Origin: Neisseria subflava | GTDB taxonomy: Bacteria > Pseudomonadota > Gammaproteobacteria > Burkholderiales > Neisseriaceae | Direction: 5' to 3' | NCBI RefSeq assembly: GCF_005221305.1 | Contig: NZ_CP039887.1 | Span: 930,001-994,000 of the forward strand | Length of the DNA: 64,000 nucleotides | Position numbers and translations under genes: made by a program | Notes under the pieces: model-generated | Told to the model about the DNA's origin: nothing | Database searches by the model: none | The model's input: the letters and a program-made list of their open reading frames with translations, nothing else | In this document: piece after piece, positions 1 to 7,916 of the stretch | Position numbering within the stretch: the stretch's first letter is position 1 | How the letters are laid out: each line of letters opens with the position of its first letter

Positions 1-41
1 TTTGGCGCGCCAATCAAGGCAAAATAGCTTAGTTCCATCAT
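1..41 (-). CDS. feoB: Ferrous iron transport protein B, N-terminal end only (partial)
   Basis: Only the first 13 codons lie in the window; the gene runs off the left edge. The readable start MMELSYFALIGAP matches the beginning of FeoB, whose N-terminal G domain opens with an ALIGxPNxGKT P-loop just beyond the edge. An AAGGA ribosome site stands a few bases before the tandem ATG pair. It lies 24 bp downstream of feoA on the same strand, the usual feoAB order. FeoB is the inner-membrane Fe(II) permease with a GTPase domain. The call rests on this short stretch plus the feoA neighbour. Confidence 0.75.
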   Translation of the reverse strand, partial: MMELSYFALIGAP

Positions 42-65
42 TTTTCCTTATTCTTTCAGACGGCC

Positions 66-335
66 TTAAACGGCCTCAACGATACGACACATAATCTTCC
101 CGGCCTCTTCCAAACGCAGGGAAAATTGGGATTGATTGCCCAAGCGTACTGCAAACGGTCCTCTTCCAAAACCGCCCACGGCAATCACTTGCAACGGCAT
201 TCCGCTGGAAAAACCCAAATCCGAAAGACGACGGGTTACCAAGGTATCCAAATCACCAAAAACAGGGTTGGGAGCAATGGAATCAATATGTACGACTGCG
301 CCTTTTTTAAGGCTTGATAAAGGAATGGTAGACAT
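66..335 (-). CDS. feoA: Ferrous iron transport protein A
   Basis: Small cytoplasmic SH3-like protein of 89 residues, normal for FeoA, which helps the FeoB permease take up Fe(II). The family pattern is visible: an opening PLSSLKKGAVVHI strand, RRLSDLGFSSGMPLQV in the middle (the family's R-L-x-x-L-G-F-x-x-G core), then GPFAVRLGNQSQFSLRLEEA near the end. It is the first gene of feoAB on the minus strand. A Fur-box-like sequence lies about 155 bp upstream (489-507), which would fit iron repression, but this has not been shown here. Confidence 0.93.
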   Translation of the reverse strand: MSTIPLSSLKKGAVVHIDSIAPNPVFGDLDTLVTRRLSDLGFSSGMPLQVIAVGGFGRGPFAVRLGNQSQFSLRLEEAGKIMCRIVEAV

Positions 336-488
336 AAGCCTCTCTTTTCATTTGTTTTAAAATCAGATTATTGAAAAAATGTGAGAAGTATGACGAGTGC
401 GTGGCACATTTGAATTGAAAGATTGGTTATGAATGGCTATTTGCCCCTTCTTTCGATAAGTGCGGTTTGTTTTGAATACTGTGTTTCC

Positions 489-507
489 GTTAATGATAAG
501 GTATATC
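489..507. promoter_or_regulatory. Possible Fur box upstream of feoA
   Basis: The 19 bases GTTAATGATAAGGTATATC agree with the classical Fur consensus GATAATGATAATCATTATC at 13 of 19 positions by hand count. The site is in the 350-bp gap upstream of feoA, where iron control would be expected. No clear -35/-10 pair was found next to it, so it may be chance in AT-rich DNA. Confidence 0.35.
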
Positions 508-540
508 AATATAAAAATCAAATGTAACAAGATAAACTAA

Positions 541-579
541 AAAGGCTGAAATCCTTTTATCATTAGGATTTCAGCCTTT
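541..579. terminator. Hairpin terminator between hupB and feoA
   Basis: A perfect 14-bp stem (AAAGGCTGAAATCC and its complement) with an 11-base loop and T-runs on both strands. It can end transcripts from either direction. It is one of three stacked hairpins that separate hupB from the feo operon. Confidence 0.8.
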
Positions 580-600
580 TTATGCACTCAACAAACTAAA

Positions 601-626
601 GGCCGTCTGAAAGGTTTCAGACGGCC
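601..626. terminator. Inverted DUS pair
   Basis: GGCCGTCTGAAA and its complement face each other with two bases between. It serves as a DNA uptake sequence and probably also as a terminator behind hupB. Confidence 0.75.
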
Positions 627-634
627 TTCAAAAT

Positions 635-660
635 AAAAAACCGAATCAAATCGGTTTTTT
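635..660 (-). terminator. hupB terminator
   Basis: AAAAAACCGA and its complement form a 10-bp stem around a 6-base loop, 26 bp past the hupB stop. On the minus strand it ends in a U-run. Confidence 0.8.
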
Positions 661-686
661 ATTCCCATTCAGGGAAAGACTCTAAA

Positions 687-956
687 TTACAGAGCGTCTT
701 TCAATGCTTTACCGGCACGGAATTTAGGAGTTTTAGCAGCAGCAATAGTCAAAGGCTCGCCAGTTTTAGGGTTGCGGCCTTGACGTTCGGCGCGTTCGCC
801 GACGTAGAAAGTACCGAAACCGACCAGAGTAACAGTGTCGCCGTTTTTCAACGCGTTGGTTACGGCATTAGTAGTAGCATCCAAAGCTTTTTGCGCAGCA
901 GATTTGGAAATGCCGGCTTCTTGAGCAATTGCTTCGATCAATTCAGACTTGTTCAC
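687..956 (-). CDS. hupB: DNA-binding protein HU
   Basis: 89-residue nucleoid protein of the HU/IHF family, binding and bending DNA as a dimer. The helical body (NKSELIEAIAQEAGISKSAA) is followed by the beta-arm signature GFGTFYVGERAERQGRNPKT around residues 46-65, with the arm RNPKTGEP at 61-68. An upstream in-frame ATG would add 20 residues unlike any HU, so the GTG at 954-956 was chosen; it follows AGGAAGG and gives exactly the standard HU length. A near-consensus promoter stands 80-110 bp upstream and three hairpins follow the gene. Confidence 0.95.
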   Translation of the reverse strand: MNKSELIEAIAQEAGISKSAAQKALDATTNAVTNALKNGDTVTLVGFGTFYVGERAERQGRNPKTGEPLTIAAAKTPKFRAGKALKDAL

Positions 957-1035
957 AATTAGTCCCTTCCTATCGTAAAAAATGATGAAATGCCCGAATA
1001 CTCGGGGCTTAAGCACTTTTAAAGCACATACGCAC

Positions 1036-1065
1036 TTTATAGCAATTCTGAAATTATCATGTCAA
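1036..1065 (-). promoter_or_regulatory. sigma70-type promoter of hupB
   Basis: Read on the minus strand, TTGACA (1060-1065) and TATAAA (1036-1041) are separated by 18 bp. The -35 is perfect and the -10 has five of six bases. The position, about 80 bp before the hupB start, suits a highly expressed nucleoid protein gene. Confidence 0.8.
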
Positions 1066-1141
1066 GTAAAAGATGTGGAATTGCCCTATTTTTGTGGCAT
1101 TCAGGGCAAAACCACATTTTTTGCAACATCAGACGGCCAAC

Positions 1142-3601
1142 TTAATGCTTGGTTGCTTTTGTTCTTGACTTCGCCTTAGAAGTTTGCGGGGTCTCGGCAA
1201 CCGCCAATTCAGCCGCCCATTGCTCAGGCTGAGTTTCCAAGCCCAAAGCCAACACTTCATCAATCCATTTGACCGGATGAATGGTCAGACCGGTTTTGAC
1301 ATTTTCAGGGATTTCTTCCAAATCTTTGACGTTGTCTTTTGGAATCAATACATGCTTGATCCCGCCGCGCAAAGCAGCCAGCAGTTTTTCTTTCAAACCG
1401 CCGATAGGCAAAACTTCGCCACGCAAAGTGATTTCGCCGGTCATCGCCACGTCTGCACGCACCGGAATTTTGGTGAAGGCAGAAACCATCGCCAAAGTCA
1501 TGGCGATACCTGCGCTCGGACCGTCTTTCGGCGTCGCACCTTCAGGCACATGGACGTGAATGTCTTTTTTCTCGTAAAAATCAGGAGCCAAACCCACTGA
1601 CTCAGCACGGGAACGGACAACCGACCATGCGGCCGATACCGATTCTTTCATGACATCGCCCAGTTGGCCGGTACATTGAATCGTACCTTTGCCCGGCAAA
1701 GCAACCGCCTCAACAGTCAACAACTCACCACCGACTTCGGTCCAAGCCAAACCGGTTACCTGGCCGATACGGTTTTCGCTTTCAGCCACACCATAGTCGA
1801 AACGGCGCACGCCCAGATAGTCATGCAGATTTTTCTCAGTAACTTTAATCGCTTTAGGCTTGGCCTTGCTTACTGTTTTGGATTTGGACGCTTTTTTCTT
1901 GTCCTCATTCAAAGTAACCTGCATTACCACTTTGCGGCAGATTTTGGCAATTTCGCGATCCAACGAGCGGACACCGGCCTCGCGGGTGTAGTAACGGATA
2001 ATATCGCGCACCGCACTTTTATCAACCACCAACTCACCCTCTTTTACACCATTGCGCTTCATTTGTTTCGGCACAAGGTATTGCATGGCGATATTGATTT
2101 TTTCGTCTTCCGTATAACCGGACAGACGGATAATTTCCATACGGTCAAGCAGCGGAGTCGGGATATTCAAGCTGTTTGAAGTGGCAATAAACATCACATC
2201 GCTCAAATCATAATCGACTTCGGCATAGTGGTCGGCAAACTTGTTGTTTTGCTCAGGATCCAGCACTTCAAGCAATGCACTGGCCGGATCACCACGGAAA
2301 TCGCTGCCCATCTTGTCGATTTCATCGAGCAAGAACAATGGATTTTTCACACCGACTTTCGCCATGTTTTGCAGGATTTTGCCCGGCATAGAGCCGATAT
2401 AGGTACGGCGGTGGCCGCGGATTTCGCTTTCATCACGCACGCCGCCCAACGCCATACGCACATATTGGCGGCCTGTGGCTTTGGCAATCGACTCACCCAA
2501 GGAAGTTTTGCCCACCCCTGGAGGACCAACCAGGCACAAAATCGGGCCTTTGAGCTTGTCCATACGTTTTTGAACAGCCAAATATTCCAAAATACGTTCT
2601 TTGACTTTTTCCAATCCATAGTGGTCGGCATTCAAAATCAAATCAGCCTTGGCAATATCTTTGCTGACTCGGGATTTTTTCTTCCACGGCAACTCAAGCA
2701 AAGTATCGATATAGTTGCGCACGACGGTCGATTCCGCAGACATCGGCGGCATCATTTTCAGTTTTTTCAATTCAGACAGACATTTTTCTTCAGCCTCTTT
2801 GCTCATGCCTGCTTCTTTGATTTTGTTTTCCAGCGCATCCAGCTCGCCACGCTCGTCCTCTTCGCCCAACTCTTTCTGAATCGCTTTCACTTGCTCATTT
2901 AAGTAATACTCGCGTTGGGATTTTTCCATTTGACGTTTCACGCGGCCACGGATGCGTTTCTCAACCTGCATGATGTCGAGTTCGGCTTCCAACTGCGCCA
3001 GCAAAAATTCCAAACGGTCAACAATGCCGGCAGTCTCCAATACATATTGACGCTGCTCCAATTTCAGCTGCAAATGCGCGGCAATGGTATCTGCAAGACG
3101 GCTGTTGTCATCGATACTGCTGATGGTACTGATGACTTCGGCAGGGATTTTTTTGTTCAACTTCGCATATTGCTCAAATTGAGTCAGCAGAGTACGGCGC
3201 AAGGCCTCAATTTCAGGATTGTCCTTGTCGCTATTCTCATCAATCGCCTCAACATGAGACAAAAACAATCCGCCTGTTTCATCAACCGTCAACGCACGCG
3301 CACGACGAATGCCTTCTACCAATACTTTAACCGTACCGTCAGGCAGCTTCAAAACCTGCAAAACTTGGGCGACTGTACCGGTTTGGTGCAAGTCTTCAGC
3401 TTTAGGATCTTCTGTATTAGGGTCAAGCTGGGCCAACAGGAAAACCGGATCATCATTGGCCATTGCCGCCTCAAGGGCCGCAATCGATTTAGGACGACCG
3501 ACGAACAGCGGCAATACCATATGCGGATACACCACAACATCGCGTAAAGGCAAGGTAGCCAGCGCACTGTATTCCTCGAAATATTTGTCTTTTGTCGGCA
3601 T
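1142..3601 (-). CDS. lon: ATP-dependent protease La (Lon)
   Basis: Cytoplasmic AAA+ serine protease that degrades misfolded and regulatory proteins; 819 residues, usual for bacterial Lon. It has the N-terminal substrate domain (LPLRDVVVYPHMVLPLFVGR near residues 17-36), a Walker A GPPGVGKTS at about 359-367, and the protease domain with PKDGPSAG (catalytic Ser about 696) and LKEKLLAA (catalytic Lys about 739). A lysine-rich stretch (KKKASKSKTVSKAKPKA) lies between the ATPase and protease parts. The ATG at 3601 was chosen over a TTG five codons upstream. A heat-shock-type promoter lies 42-69 bp upstream. hupB lies downstream, as in many proteobacteria. Confidence 0.97.
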   Translation of the reverse strand: MPTKDKYFEEYSALATLPLRDVVVYPHMVLPLFVGRPKSIAALEAAMANDDPVFLLAQLDPNTEDPKAEDLHQTGTVAQVLQVLKLPDGTVKVLVEGIRRARALTVDETGGLFLSHVEAIDENSDKDNPEIEALRRTLLTQFEQYAKLNKKIPAEVISTISSIDDNSRLADTIAAHLQLKLEQRQYVLETAGIVDRLEFLLAQLEAELDIMQVEKRIRGRVKRQMEKSQREYYLNEQVKAIQKELGEEDERGELDALENKIKEAGMSKEAEEKCLSELKKLKMMPPMSAESTVVRNYIDTLLELPWKKKSRVSKDIAKADLILNADHYGLEKVKERILEYLAVQKRMDKLKGPILCLVGPPGVGKTSLGESIAKATGRQYVRMALGGVRDESEIRGHRRTYIGSMPGKILQNMAKVGVKNPLFLLDEIDKMGSDFRGDPASALLEVLDPEQNNKFADHYAEVDYDLSDVMFIATSNSLNIPTPLLDRMEIIRLSGYTEDEKINIAMQYLVPKQMKRNGVKEGELVVDKSAVRDIIRYYTREAGVRSLDREIAKICRKVVMQVTLNEDKKKASKSKTVSKAKPKAIKVTEKNLHDYLGVRRFDYGVAESENRIGQVTGLAWTEVGGELLTVEAVALPGKGTIQCTGQLGDVMKESVSAAWSVVRSRAESVGLAPDFYEKKDIHVHVPEGATPKDGPSAGIAMTLAMVSAFTKIPVRADVAMTGEITLRGEVLPIGGLKEKLLAALRGGIKHVLIPKDNVKDLEEIPENVKTGLTIHPVKWIDEVLALGLETQPEQWAAELAVAETPQTSKAKSRTKATKH

Positions 3602-3642
3602 AGTTAGAAATCTCAATCATTGTTAAATCAGAATGTAGCTCA

Positions 3643-3670
3643 AAATTGGGCTGAAGCGCTGCATTTCAAG
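3643..3670 (-). promoter_or_regulatory. Heat-shock (sigma32/RpoH-type) promoter of lon
   Basis: On the minus strand CTTGAAA (3664-3670) and CCCAATTT (3643-3650) are separated by 13 bp. The sigma32 consensus is CTTGAAA, 11-16 bp, CCCCATNT. The -35 element is exact and the -10 element differs at one defined base. It sits just before lon, a classical heat-shock gene. Confidence 0.7.
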
Positions 3671-3759
3671 ACTTGAAAACAGCTTATCCGCACCTATTTT
3701 CGAAAACATCATTTTTAATAGCCCGATATGGACGTTTACGATAAAATATATCGGATTTC

Positions 3760-3788
3760 GGGCCGTCTGAAAACTTCTCAGACGGCCC
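3760..3788. repeat. Inverted DUS pair
   Basis: GGGCCGTCTGA and its complement with a 7-base spacer. It lies in the divergent region between lon and the lipoate genes, so it does not end either gene and is more likely only an uptake sequence. Confidence 0.7.
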
Positions 3789-3817
3789 GAGCAAACCAAA
3801 CAAGGTAGTAAAAAACC

Positions 3818-4093
3818 ATGACAGACTCAACTGAAAAAAAATCACTGATTGAATTCCCCTGCACTTTCCCCTTGAAAGTTATGGGCGCAGTTCATCCCGA
3901 ATTTGAATCCGCCATCTTGGAAACCGTGCGCAAACACGCTCCCGATACCGAGCCGCACCACATTACTACACGCCCAAGCAGCAAAGGCAACTATACCGGC
4001 GCAACCGTCAAAGTAAATGTCGACAACCAAGAGCAGCTCGACAATATCTACCGCGACCTGACTTCACACGAATTGGTAAAAGTGGTGCTGTAA
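3818..4093 (+). CDS. DUF493 / YbeD family protein
   Basis: 91-residue cytoplasmic protein of the small ferredoxin-like YbeD (DUF493) family. The family look is visible in EFPCTFPLKVMG near the N-terminus and in SSKGNYTGATVKVNV and DNIYRDLTSHELVKVVL towards the end. Its stop overlaps the lipB start by one base (TAATG), and in many proteobacteria this gene stands beside lipB. A part in lipoylation or its control is inferred from that linkage; the biochemical role of the family is not settled. Confidence 0.9.
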   Translation: MTDSTEKKSLIEFPCTFPLKVMGAVHPEFESAILETVRKHAPDTEPHHITTRPSSKGNYTGATVKVNVDNQEQLDNIYRDLTSHELVKVVL

Positions 4094-4695
4094 TGAAAAT
4101 CGTGCACAAAGGCTTGGTCGATTACCTGCCGACTTTCGAAGCCATGAAGGCATTTAATGCCTCGCGTGACGAAAATACCGAAGACGAATTATGGGTGGTC
4201 GAACATCCGCCCGTATTTACCCAAGGCTTGGCCGGAAAACCCGAACACCTCCTCATCCGCGACGATATTCCCGTTGTCCAAATTGACAGAGGCGGTCAAA
4301 TTACCTATCACGGCCCCGGCCAACTGGTCGTCTATACGATGATCAATTTCAAACGCCGTAAAACCAGTGTCCGCCACATCGTTTCCGCACTTGAAAACAG
4401 CATCATCGCCACCTTGGCAGAATATGGCATCGAAGCAGCCGCCGATCCCAAACGCCCCGGCGTTTATGTCGGAGAGCGTAAAATCGCTTCCCTTGGCCTG
4501 CGTATCAAAGACGGATCCATTTACCACGGTTTGGCGCTTAATGTGAACATGGATTTAAGTCCGTTTACCCATATCAACCCCTGCGGTTATGCCGGTATGG
4601 AAATGACCCAAATTGCCGACTATGTCTCTCCGGCACCTAGTTTGGTAGAAGTTTCAGACAAACTGACCAAGCATTTACAAAAAGAGCTGGCATAA
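4093..4695 (+). CDS. lipB: Octanoyl-[acyl-carrier-protein]:protein octanoyltransferase
   Basis: Cytoplasmic enzyme that moves octanoate from ACP to lysines of lipoyl domains, the first step of lipoate synthesis; 200 residues. The signature RGGQITYHGPGQLVVY is present about residues 74-89, followed by RKIASLGLRI with the invariant lysine and NPCGYAGMEMT with the catalytic cysteine. It overlaps the upstream DUF493 gene by one base, so the two are probably translated together. lipA follows after about 130 bp that contain DUS copies. Confidence 0.97.
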   Translation: MKIVHKGLVDYLPTFEAMKAFNASRDENTEDELWVVEHPPVFTQGLAGKPEHLLIRDDIPVVQIDRGGQITYHGPGQLVVYTMINFKRRKTSVRHIVSALENSIIATLAEYGIEAAADPKRPGVYVGERKIASLGLRIKDGSIYHGLALNVNMDLSPFTHINPCGYAGMEMTQIADYVSPAPSLVEVSDKLTKHLQKELA

Positions 4696-4706
4696 GGTCG
4701 TCTGAA
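4695..4706 (+). other. Single DUS of the AG-muc dialect
   Basis: AGGTCGTCTGAA, one base different from the AGGCCGTCTGAA used elsewhere in the window, starts on the last base of lipB. This is the uptake-sequence dialect described for the N. mucosa / N. sicca group. It may be a point mutation or a trace of exchange. Confidence 0.6.
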
Positions 4707-4824
4707 AATATTCAGCCCCAATGCCACCTTTTAACTGCCCCTCTGAACCCACAAGCCCTTAGGCCATAAAGGCCGCAATCAGCTTTTCAGACGGCCTTTA
4801 TAACGACAGAAAGAACACATCACC

Positions 4825-5808
4825 ATGAGTGAAGAAGTAAAAAACGACCCCAAACGCGGCATCAAACTAAAAGGCGCGGACAAAACTGCACGCATTCCGA
4901 TTAAAGTTGTTCCATTGGAACAAAAATTGAAAAAGCCCGAATGGATCCGCGCCAAATTACCGGGCAAGAAATTCTTTGAAATCAAAAACATTCTTCGCGA
5001 ACAAAAAATGCATACCGTGTGCGAAGAAGCATCTTGTCCAAATATCAGCGAATGCTTTACCAAGGGTACGGCCACATTCATGATCATGGGCGATATTTGT
5101 ACCCGCCGTTGCCCGTTCTGCGACGTTGGCCATGGCCGCCCCAACATGTTGGATCCTGACGAGCCTAAACACTTGGCCGAATCCGTCAAATCCATGAACC
5201 TGCGCTATGTCGTGATTACTTCCGTCGACCGTGACGACCTGCGTGACGGCGGCGCCCAACACTTCGCCGACTGCATTAAAGCCATCCGCGAAACCAGCCC
5301 AAATACCAAAATTGAAATCCTTGTTCCCGATTTCCGCGGCCGTCTGGACATCGCACTGGAAATTTTGGCAGAAACACCACCCGACGTGATGAACCACAAC
5401 TTGGAAACCCATCCAAGCCTGTATAAAAAAGCCCGTCCGGGTGCCAACTACCAACATTCCCTCGAGCTTCTGCGCCGCTACAAAGAAATGATGCCTCATA
5501 TCCCGACCAAATCCGGCATCATGGTCGGCTTGGGCGAAACAGACGAGGACGTACGCGAAATCATGCGCGATATGCGTGCCAACAATATCGAGATGATTAC
5601 CATCGGCCAATATCTGCAACCTTCAGACGGCCACTTGCCCGTCTTGCGCTATGTAACGCCTGACCAATTCAAAGTTTTTGAAAAAGAAGCATACGAATTA
5701 GGCTTTACCAATGCCGCCATCGGCGCAATGGTTCGCTCCAGCTACCACGCAGACGAGCAAGCAGCCGAAGCTTTGCGTGAAACCCACGGCGGTTGCAGCC
5801 ATCACTAA
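4825..5808 (+). CDS. lipA: Lipoyl synthase
   Basis: Radical-SAM enzyme that inserts two sulfurs into protein-bound octanoate; 327 residues. Both iron-sulfur cluster motifs are present: CEEASCPNISEC (auxiliary cluster) and CTRRCPFCDVGHG (CX3CX2C, SAM cluster). The C-terminal RSSYHAD supplies the serine ligand of the auxiliary cluster. It works directly after LipB, whose gene is just upstream. An inverted DUS pair follows the stop. Confidence 0.97.
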   Translation: MSEEVKNDPKRGIKLKGADKTARIPIKVVPLEQKLKKPEWIRAKLPGKKFFEIKNILREQKMHTVCEEASCPNISECFTKGTATFMIMGDICTRRCPFCDVGHGRPNMLDPDEPKHLAESVKSMNLRYVVITSVDRDDLRDGGAQHFADCIKAIRETSPNTKIEILVPDFRGRLDIALEILAETPPDVMNHNLETHPSLYKKARPGANYQHSLELLRRYKEMMPHIPTKSGIMVGLGETDEDVREIMRDMRANNIEMITIGQYLQPSDGHLPVLRYVTPDQFKVFEKEAYELGFTNAAIGAMVRSSYHADEQAAEALRETHGGCSHH

Positions 5809-5822
5809 GGTTTAAATTATAT

Positions 5823-5866
5823 AAGGCCGTCTGAAAAAACAGTTCCCTGATTTTTCAGACGGCCTT
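5823..5866 (+). terminator. Inverted DUS pair behind lipA
   Basis: AAGGCCGTCTGAAAAA and its complement form a 16-bp stem with a 12-base loop, 15 bp past the lipA stop, with T-rich sequence after it. Confidence 0.75.
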
Positions 5867-5954
5867 TATTTGGTCAAAATGACTATACAAGATTTTTTAG
5901 ATTTAAAAAAATAAACCTTAGTCGGGCTCTATTGAGTCAATTTTAAGTAATACA

Positions 5955-5995
5955 AAAAAGCGGCAAAACAGGATAAACACTGTTTGCCGCTTTTT
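5955..5995. terminator. hemB terminator
   Basis: AAAAAGCGGCAAA and its complement make a strong stem with a U-run on each strand. It stands 16 bp past the hemB stop, between the convergent lipA and hemB genes. Confidence 0.8.
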
Positions 5996-6011
5996 AATTT
6001 ATTTCTTTATT

Positions 6012-7013
6012 TTACTTCTTCAACAATTTTGCCGCTTCAATCGCATAGTAAGTCAAAATACCATCGGCGCCGGCGCGTTTGAATGCCAACAGGCTTTCCA
6101 AAATGGTTTTTTCGCCATCAAGCCAACCGTTTTGAATGGCAGCCTGAAGCATGGCATATTCGCCGGAAACTTGGTAAGCATAAGTCGGTACGCCGAACTC
6201 ATCTTTAACTCGGCGGACGACATCCAGATACGGCAGACCTGGTTTTACCATTACCATATCTGCACCCTCTTGAATATCCAATGCGACTTCGTGTAAGGCT
6301 TCGTTAGTGTTTGCAGGATCCATTTGGTAGGTTTTCTTGTCTGCCTTACCCAAATTGCCGGAGCTGCCGACAGCGTCGCGGAATGGGCCGTAGAATGCTG
6401 AAGCATATTTTGCCGAATATGCCATGATGCGTGTATGGATATGTCCGGCATCTTCCAAAGCTTCGCGAATGGCAAGAATACGCCCGTCCATCATATCTGA
6501 TGGGGCAATGACTTGTGCGCCCGCATCAGCATGACACAAAGCCTGTTTTACTAAAACTTCAATGGTTTCATCGTTGAGGACATAGCCATTTTCATCGGTT
6601 AAACCGTCTTGGCCGTGAATGGTATAGGGATCCAAGGCAACGTCGGTCATGATACCCAGCTCTGGGAATTTCTCGCGCAGTGTTCGTACCACTGTCGGCA
6701 CTAAGCCTTCAGGGTTATAAGCCTCCTCCGCAAATTCGGTTTTGTTTTGCGTTACCACGGGAAACAAAGCCAGCATAGGAATGCCGAGCTTCAGTGCTTC
6801 TTCAGCGGTAAACAACAATTTGTCCAAACTTTGGCGTTTGACGCCAGGCATGGATGGTACTGCCTCTTCCTGATTCTGACCTTCCAATACAAAAACCGGA
6901 TAGATCAAATCATCTGCCGTCAAAGTATGCTCGCGCATCAGGCGACGTGAAAAATCGTCTTTACGCATACGGCGCATACGGGTGTTTGAGACATAACGCG
7001 GAGGGAAATTCAT
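6012..7013 (-). CDS. hemB: Delta-aminolevulinic acid dehydratase (porphobilinogen synthase)
   Basis: Joins two 5-aminolevulinate molecules to porphobilinogen in haem synthesis; 333 residues. The Schiff-base lysine motifs are seen as YSAKYASAFYGPFRDA and MVKPGLPYLDV. The metal-binding loop reads DVALDPYTIHGQDG, without the three cysteines of the zinc enzymes, so this is the magnesium-type ALAD known from Pseudomonas and relatives. It is transcribed away from a lipoprotein gene 32 bp upstream on the same strand. Confidence 0.97.
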   Translation of the reverse strand: MNFPPRYVSNTRMRRMRKDDFSRRLMREHTLTADDLIYPVFVLEGQNQEEAVPSMPGVKRQSLDKLLFTAEEALKLGIPMLALFPVVTQNKTEFAEEAYNPEGLVPTVVRTLREKFPELGIMTDVALDPYTIHGQDGLTDENGYVLNDETIEVLVKQALCHADAGAQVIAPSDMMDGRILAIREALEDAGHIHTRIMAYSAKYASAFYGPFRDAVGSSGNLGKADKKTYQMDPANTNEALHEVALDIQEGADMVMVKPGLPYLDVVRRVKDEFGVPTYAYQVSGEYAMLQAAIQNGWLDGEKTILESLLAFKRAGADGILTYYAIEAAKLLKK

Positions 7014-7045
7014 AATAATTGCCTTTAAATGATGAAATCTTAAAA

Positions 7046-7756
7046 TCAGTCTTCGACTTGACGCATGGCCTTAACCGAACGCTTGATTTCGCTGAGCGTA
7101 TTGGTTTTATAACCGCTACGTTCCTGTTCGGTCATGCCGTTTTGATCCAATTTGGCGATGTTTTTCAATGCCTCGGCATACTGGCCGTCTGAAAGTTTTT
7201 CCTGTTTGATGTGCCAACGGTTGTTCACTTCGGAAGCCGTCCACAAGCCTACTTTGTTGTAGTAGAACAAAATGCTTGCCGCTAGCGTTTTCATATCGCG
7301 GTCGGGCTTGGCACTGCCGATACTGCGGCCGATACGGTTGTTGCGTTGATCGACCGCTTGGTCGGCAAGGTAGCGGCTGAAGTAGTCGTCTTTACCTTCA
7401 CGCAACTCCATATCCGTCAGACGCGCATTACCTGCTTTTTCTGCAATAATACTGTCGAATTTGGAAGCAATCGCCGCCTGCCACAATGCTTGGCGTACGG
7501 CATTGACTTGTGTCCCCCTGCTGTCGCCGTTTGCTTTATCGTCCAGACCTGAACGCTCGGCAAAACGTGCTGCATTGCTGGTCATATTGATTAAACCTTC
7601 GTCTTCCATGCCGATAACTTGGGCGGCTACGGGATGGTTCAGCGCGAATTGAGCCATTTTGCTACGGCGGCTTTGATCTTCCTGATAAGATTGACAACCG
7701 GACAATACCAGCATGCCGAGAACGGCGCATTGAATGTGTTTTTTAATATGTTTCAT
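7046..7756 (-). CDS. Putative lipoprotein, DUF6973-like
   Basis: 236 residues from the chosen ATG. It opens with a signal sequence and lipobox (MLVLSGCQS, lipid cysteine about residue 21), so it is probably attached to a membrane facing the periplasm. The middle part has GTQVNAVRQALWQAAIASKF, which recalls the helical H-A-L-W pattern of DUF6973 proteins; that family link is a memory match, not a search result. An in-frame ATG 11 codons upstream would put charged residues before the signal and was not used. It lies 32 bp before hemB on the same strand. Function unknown. Confidence 0.75.
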   Translation of the reverse strand: MKHIKKHIQCAVLGMLVLSGCQSYQEDQSRRSKMAQFALNHPVAAQVIGMEDEGLINMTSNAARFAERSGLDDKANGDSRGTQVNAVRQALWQAAIASKFDSIIAEKAGNARLTDMELREGKDDYFSRYLADQAVDQRNNRIGRSIGSAKPDRDMKTLAASILFYYNKVGLWTASEVNNRWHIKQEKLSDGQYAEALKNIAKLDQNGMTEQERSGYKTNTLSEIKRSVKAMRQVED

Positions 7757-7882
7757 GATGTAACTATCGATATTATTGTGTGAGTTCAACTTCTTTGTTT
7801 AACATAGAAACGCCCGTAAGCGTAAAATAATTTCCATACGGCCAAATCGGCGCATGAATGGCTATTTTATAATAAAAATAAG

Positions 7883-7906
7883 GCCGTCTGAAAATTTTCA
7901 GACGGC
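7883..7906. terminator. Inverted DUS pair (24-bp perfect palindrome)
   Basis: GCCGTCTGAAAA runs straight into its complement without a loop, 10 bp past the transporter stop at 7917. The left copy has the AG dialect; read on the minus strand the other copy is ATGCCGTCTGAA. Confidence 0.65.
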
Positions 7907-7916
7907 ATAAGTATTT

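Noticed and set aside
957..1016. A 20-residue N-terminal extension of HU
   Set aside because: The extra residues are unlike any HU, and the GTG start with AGGAAGG gives exactly the normal protein.
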